Of a DNA stretch of 64,000 nt, positions 59,495 to 64,000 are shown piece after piece. Positions within the stretch are counted from its first letter, which is position 1. Each line of letters begins with the position of its first letter. The position numbers and the translations under genes were made by a program. The notes beneath the pieces are model-generated. The model was given only the letters and a program-made list of their open reading frames with translations, was not told the DNA's origin and ran no database searches. The stretch covers positions 47,814,388-47,878,387 of the forward strand of contig CM056738.1 in NCBI GenBank assembly GCA_029844215.1, in the 5' to 3' direction. The DNA comes from Przewalskia tangutica. Lineage: Eukaryota > Streptophyta > Magnoliopsida > Solanales > Solanaceae.

Positions 59495-59944
59495 TATATG
59501 TGTATATATCTGTGCTTTACAGTTTCACATACTTGGTACTGCAGATCGACCTCTTCGGCCGCGTTCACGCCGCAGTAAAGGGAAGCAGTGCAGCGATCCT
59601 CGATCTTAGCATCTTTACTCGTGTCGGGAGCTCCATTTTTCCGAGGCTCGACTTTTGGTATGGTTTTCCCAGTGTTGTAGATGTTTTGTACATTCAGGTA
59701 TGGCGGCCCTGTCGTCGTAGTGTTTACATTTCCTTAGAGTGCAGTAGTCTGTCGCATTTTGGGATTGTAACTGTTCACTATTGGGTAATGATATATATAT
59801 GCCGAAAGGCAACTTTTCCTTGGATAGACTATTCTTACTTTTATTATTTCATGTCTTGGTTATGTTCCGCTGGTTACTCTGATGTTTAGCTACTTGGGTG
59901 TCCGGGTAAGGCACCAGTCACGGGCCCGGGAACGGGTCGTGACA
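59495..59944 (+). mobile_element. Solo LTR E, second part
   Basis: Resumes at the TATAT duplication and ends CGGGTCGTGACA at 59944, followed by CAATC. It includes the hairpin block, partly damaged at 59530-59760. Confidence 0.9.
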
Positions 59945-59997
59945 CAATCGGTTCTGGAGTGAACCACCGGTACTGCCGGAACCACCGGCTCCCGTCT
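59945..59997 (-). pseudogene. gag: Gag of element D, N-proximal piece
   Basis: 53 bp reading REPVVPAVPVVHSRTD on the - strand. It corresponds to the VPVVPVVHPRSD stretch just before LRLWDFLSC in int2 (8865-8900). Bounded by solo LTR E on one side and LTR G on the other. The rest of D's N-terminus must lie beyond element G, outside the window. Confidence 0.85.
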
Positions 59998-60679
59998 TGT
60001 CACGACCTGACCTCGGGCCCGCGACTGGTGCCTTACCCCGGGCACCCTAGTGATACAACATCAGAGAAAATCAGCGGAAAATAAAAACTTAAACATGAAA
60101 CAGATATACAATAAGAAACAGGCTAACCAAAACGGTCACCTTTCTGTATATACATAAAAACTTGAACAGTTACATCCTTTACAAACCACGCCACAACGGC
60201 ATTACTGCACTTAAGAATTTTATAACAACAACGACGGACAGGGCCCCGCCATACCTCAATGTACAAGAACCTACAATCTCAGGGAATCATACCAAAAGAT
60301 AAGCCTCCGGAGAAACGGAGCTTCCCAAAACGTTGAACTGTGATCCTATGAGCGAGGATCAACAACCGGTGTACCTCTACCTGCGGCATGAACGCAGCCC
60401 CCCGAAGGAGGTCAGTACAACAGGTACCAAGTATGTGAAATAGAAAATAATGTAATGAAATCATAACAGTCTATATAAAACATGAGACATGTATGATAAC
60501 CAAACTACAGTCCACAATATATAGCGAATATGTCAAGTCGGGACTCACGCCTCAAAGTCATCACTCAAATATAACTATGGGTCTCACGCCACAACATCAA
60601 TCATGCGTGGATTTCTTCCTCATCACGGCTATGATATAACAACACCAAGGATTACACATGAACACGTGTCCCACTGTGT

Positions 60680-61180
60680 CATAAGAACCGTCTGACGGGC
60701 AAGTGCGAAGGCATAGCCACGGAACTAACTGCGTCGTCAATCGGCCGGCAAGTAAAAGCCAACTACCAGAACCAACCGTATCAACTATGCTATAAAGCTA
60801 ACCGGGGCAAGTACGAAGGCATAGCCACCAGAACCAACCTGCGTCGCGCATCCGACCGGGGCAAGTACGAAAGCCAACTACCAGAACCACCTGCGTCATG
60901 AAGGCGGCCGGAGAGTACTAAGCCAACTACGGAACCACTGCGTCACATCGATGGCCAAGGCAAGTCTGAGGGCTAACTACCAGAACCTCCTGCATCACGA
61001 GACTTCGTGGGGAACTAGTCCGTGGAATGACACTATAAAGAACTGACCGGGGCAAGTACGAAAGTCAACTACGAACCAACTGCATCAAGAACGCATCGGC
61101 AAATGCGGGGCTAGCTACGAACCACCGCATCGATAAACCTCGCGGAGAGCTAGTCCATGGAATAATACTATCAACAGGGA
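60680..61180 (-). repeat. Degenerate tandem array in LTR G
   Basis: About eight imperfect units of 55-65 bp around GGGGCAAGTACGAA, AGCCAACTACCAGAACCA and TGCGTCA. Several units lost CCAG or CTG (for example GCCAACTACGGAACCACTG), the CNG-type pattern again. Confidence 0.75.
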
Positions 61181-62324
61181 AACGAACCCTCATCATGGTC
61201 GCATACCCGTGGACCATCCATCGAGTCAGTATGCCCATGGACTATCATAGTGGAAGCATACCCGTGGACCGCCCATCGTGTCAGTATGTCCAAAATGATC
61301 AAAAATAAACACAACCGGCCCTCCATCGAGAGACACGGTAACATAAGGATACAATACTTGCACAACAAGGCTATCACAAGCAAACATAGACAAGTTACTC
61401 ACAACTCGAGGTACTTTCATTTTATGCCGAAAATTCGGGTTTTAACCCCAAAGTACTACATATTTTAACTCTTTAAAAAGATCATTTTCTTTCACAAAAG
61501 TCACATGATACTAATACCCATAGTATCAAAGTAGAGTAACTATCTTTTCAAGTAAACCAAAACAATTTCCATATCTTCCCTTTAAACCAAAACAAGACAA
61601 CATCATGCCTTCTTTTTACATAAAACACTTCTCCTTTTTAAAGTCAAGTAACAATATACTTTTCAAAATAGTTTAAGCTTCATAACTTCAAATTCTTAAG
61701 TCTCTTACCTTTTTAAATCAAGTCCCATAACTTGGGAGATCAAGCTTCATTACTTTTAAAAATGTCAAGTTACCATTTTAAATCCGATAATAAAACCATT
61801 CTTTCATTTTCATAAAGTCGTTATAACTAACTTTCCATAAAGCTATTATAACACTTTATGTTTAAAACCAACAAAACACCACTCAAGTCCTTAACATTTC
61901 ACGTCAAGTCACCTAACTTTAAAATCAAGTCAAGGACACAAAAAAGAAGTCAAACTCCCTTAACACACGTGCGTCTATCGCACTATATATTCCACATATA
62001 ATCATGCTCAAGAGAATAGGAAGAATCACATACCTCACGACAACTAACCCTTACGACACGTAGCAAAACGCTCCAAGTACTTCAACTTCGTCGGCTACTC
62101 CTTAAGCCAAGTAGATTACGCCACATGTAGTACTTCAATCCTAAAATGGCCATAATAATTCTATCAAACCCTACTTACCATTTAAGACTTATACCAATTA
62201 ATAGTCGTCTAATTCTACGGAAAATCGGGCAGCATTTCCCCTGTTTCTACGTACTTTTCCACCTTTTTCAAGGCTCGATAACAGTAACCAACATGCCACA
62301 TTTAAGGCGCAAAAATTCAACAAC

Positions 62325-62440
62325 TAAAGAAGGGGATCACACGCCCAAACGGACGTGGTAAACAATCTTCCCCTTAAAACAATAACGACTAAAGAAGGGG
62401 ATCACACGCCCAAACGGACGTGGTAAACAATCTTCCTCTT
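62325..62440 (-). repeat. 57-bp tandem duplication in LTR G
   Basis: ACTAAAGAAGGGGATCACAC with CGGACGTGGTAAACAATCTTCC occurs twice in a row, near-identical. Confidence 0.9.
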
Positions 62441-63740
62441 AACAACAACAACAACTTAAAACTGAAATGGAACAAGTCCATAGTCCAATGTAAATACAGT
62501 CCAATGTAAATACAGTCCAACGTAAATACAGTCCATTAGTTGGTGTTCTTGGCCAACTTACAATAATCACACTTATCCAATTTTTCGGCTAGAATGCCGG
62601 AATTACTTCTTTAATCCTCCAACTTATATTCCAATCTTCATATAAGTTATAGTTACTTTGTTATTAGCTTTCAACAAGTAAGATACGTTTTTACCATTTT
62701 GATGGCTTACTTGCCAATACTTCATTTTAGCAACTTATCAAGTTCCAATTCTTTCCAAACTTCATTCCACATACCTCATACTCATTTATATACTTCCAAA
62801 ATATATAATATCCAACTTCACAAAGAGGATTAAGATCATTACCTCAAAAAGCCCAAAAATATCCAAGAACTTAAAGTCGCTCCTTAGCAAGTTTAGCTCC
62901 AAATCCTCACGTTCCAATCCTCTACAAGCAACCCTTAGAAGCTCCTAACCAACTTCTCTTCAAGATTCAACTCCAAAAAGTGAAGAACACTAGGTTTCAA
63001 AGGTGGCAGTTTCGGCCAAGGCATCTCTTTAAGGCTAGGGGTGTGAAATCTTGTCTAACTCTTGGTTCACAATCTTTCTAACACTCTAAGGAAGAATACT
63101 TAAAAGTTTAAGAATTGTTGGACAAATTCTTGGCCAAAAATGGCACCATTCTTGGAAGCAGGTAAGGAGAGGAAGGATTTTTCTCAAGTCTTGAAATGGT
63201 TAAGTGTGGAAGATTTCATCAACTAGTAGTGCATATATAGGACAACCAAGGTCTACGATTAAAACAAATGGGTGGTAGAGATTGGGGACAAGTGTGTGTG
63301 GGTCCCACAAGCCACTTGTCCTACACAAAATATCTTGCAAGACAAGGCCACTTATCTTGCCACTTGTCAAAGGATTTCGGCCAACAAGACACCTAAGGGG
63401 GTGACACGTGTCACCCTCCTATTCGTCCAAAATATTTCATCTTCCGAAAATATCCATAATGGCCAAAATCTCGAAAATAATGTGGGCCCCGCAAAACCGT
63501 AAATTTCTCTCGTGGGCCCCACGTGACCAATTCCGGAAATAAAATTCCATAATTCTCTAATATTCGAAGAAGTCCGAATACCAAATCTGGGAATCCAATT
63601 CCCATTAACGAACCTTTTTCCTTCACAAAATCCGGAAACTTTTCCGTCGAAAAATCACATCTTTCTTCCTTTCCAATATTAATGTCGTATTCTCGTACGT
63701 ACGTCCTTGCATACATACCCTGGAACTACGGGGTGTAACA

Positions 63741-64000
63741 TTCTTCCCCCCTTAGAAACATTCGTCTCGAATATTCCTTCTAAGTCTCCAAACATACATG
63801 CGCCGGTATAGTCTTCACTACTATACTTACGAAACCAATTATGCCACACATGGCCATAATATAACATACGCGCGAAACCCAAATCCAAGCCAATGAGGAA
63901 TCACCTCTAAGATGTAAAACAACACTAACTCTCACTCCTGGTCCAAAGGATACTCTCTTCGCACCTTCACTTCACAAAAATGATCACTTCCATCCTCTTA
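63741..64000 (-). other. Element G: PPT, hairpin and start of internal region
   Basis: Reverse PPT 63741-63753; hairpin arms 63757-63764 and 63768-63775 with a single A-to-G-type difference that leaves a wobble pair. The rest is the pre-PPT noncoding region seen in D and int2. Gag would lie right of the window. Confidence 0.8.

Larger units (their letters stand above)
59998..63740 (-). mobile_element. LTR G: 3' LTR of a - strand element leaving the window
   Basis: TGTCACGACC at 59998, GGGGTGTAACA at 63740, then a reversed PPT. It is the full-length relative of LTR D. The U3 has GTGGGCCCCACGTG (63513-63526, TCP site overlapping a G-box), ACACGTGTCACC (63403-63414) and GTGGGTCCCAC (about 63299-63309). 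TATA-like word TCCTATATATGC on the - strand (63231-63242). Hairpins at 60010-60400 and arrays at 60680-61180. Confidence 0.92.

Noticed and set aside
59416..59889. 157-codon open frame crossing the F/E boundary
   Set aside because: It starts in LTR F and ends in LTR E, so it exists only because of the insertion junction.

Overview
This window looks like gene-free plant heterochromatin built almost entirely from nested LTR retrotransposons. The evidence is the plant initiator-Met tRNA primer sites (TGGTATCAGAGC), polypurine tracts, 5-bp target duplications, 3-4 kb LTRs of the form TGTTAYACCCC...GTGACA, and Ty3-type gag with two zinc knuckles. A eudicot, possibly an asterid, is my guess; the sequence does not name a species. 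I found no host gene, tRNA, rRNA or CRISPR array.

Layout. 1-13826: a tandem run LTR1 / internal 1 / LTR2 / internal 2 / LTR3 on the + strand. 13827-14760: a - strand Ty1/copia pol remnant (protease, integrase N-domain, start of the integrase core). 15008-17283 and onward: element D (- strand), the host of most later insertions. Its gag lies in three pieces (59945-59997, 47165-47420, 18826-18113). Element A (18827-47164, +) sits in D's gag. Element B (20233-39748, +, TSD TATGT) sits in A's 5' LTR. Element C (26729-36124, -, TSD ACAAA) sits in B's 3' LTR. This gives four layers: D > A > B > C. Solo LTR E (47421-59944, +, TSD CAATC) also sits in D's gag and is split by element F (49819-59494, +, TSD TATAT). 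LTR G (59998-63740, -) begins a further element that runs off the right edge.

Every internal region is short (1.8-2.7 kb) and carries only a gag relic. This is the architecture described as TR-GAG: large LTRs, gag, no reverse transcriptase or integrase. The exception is internal 1, which keeps a collapsed Ty3 pol remnant at 3891-4575. Reverse transcription would have to be supplied in trans. The families share a set of RNA-scale signals: a leader hairpin with a self-complementary loop between PBS and gag, a perfect hairpin beside the PPT, several hairpins in the last 450 bp of the LTR, and a G-box plus GTGGGNCCCAC promoter module.

Data-quality caution. Paralogous copies differ again and again by CAG<->CGA/CGG and CTG<->TCG exchanges and by homopolymer length, in patches. 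Primer sites, which must match tRNA, show that CAG is the true state. Many frame breaks in the gag copies may therefore be assembly errors at CHG-methylated sites rather than mutations.
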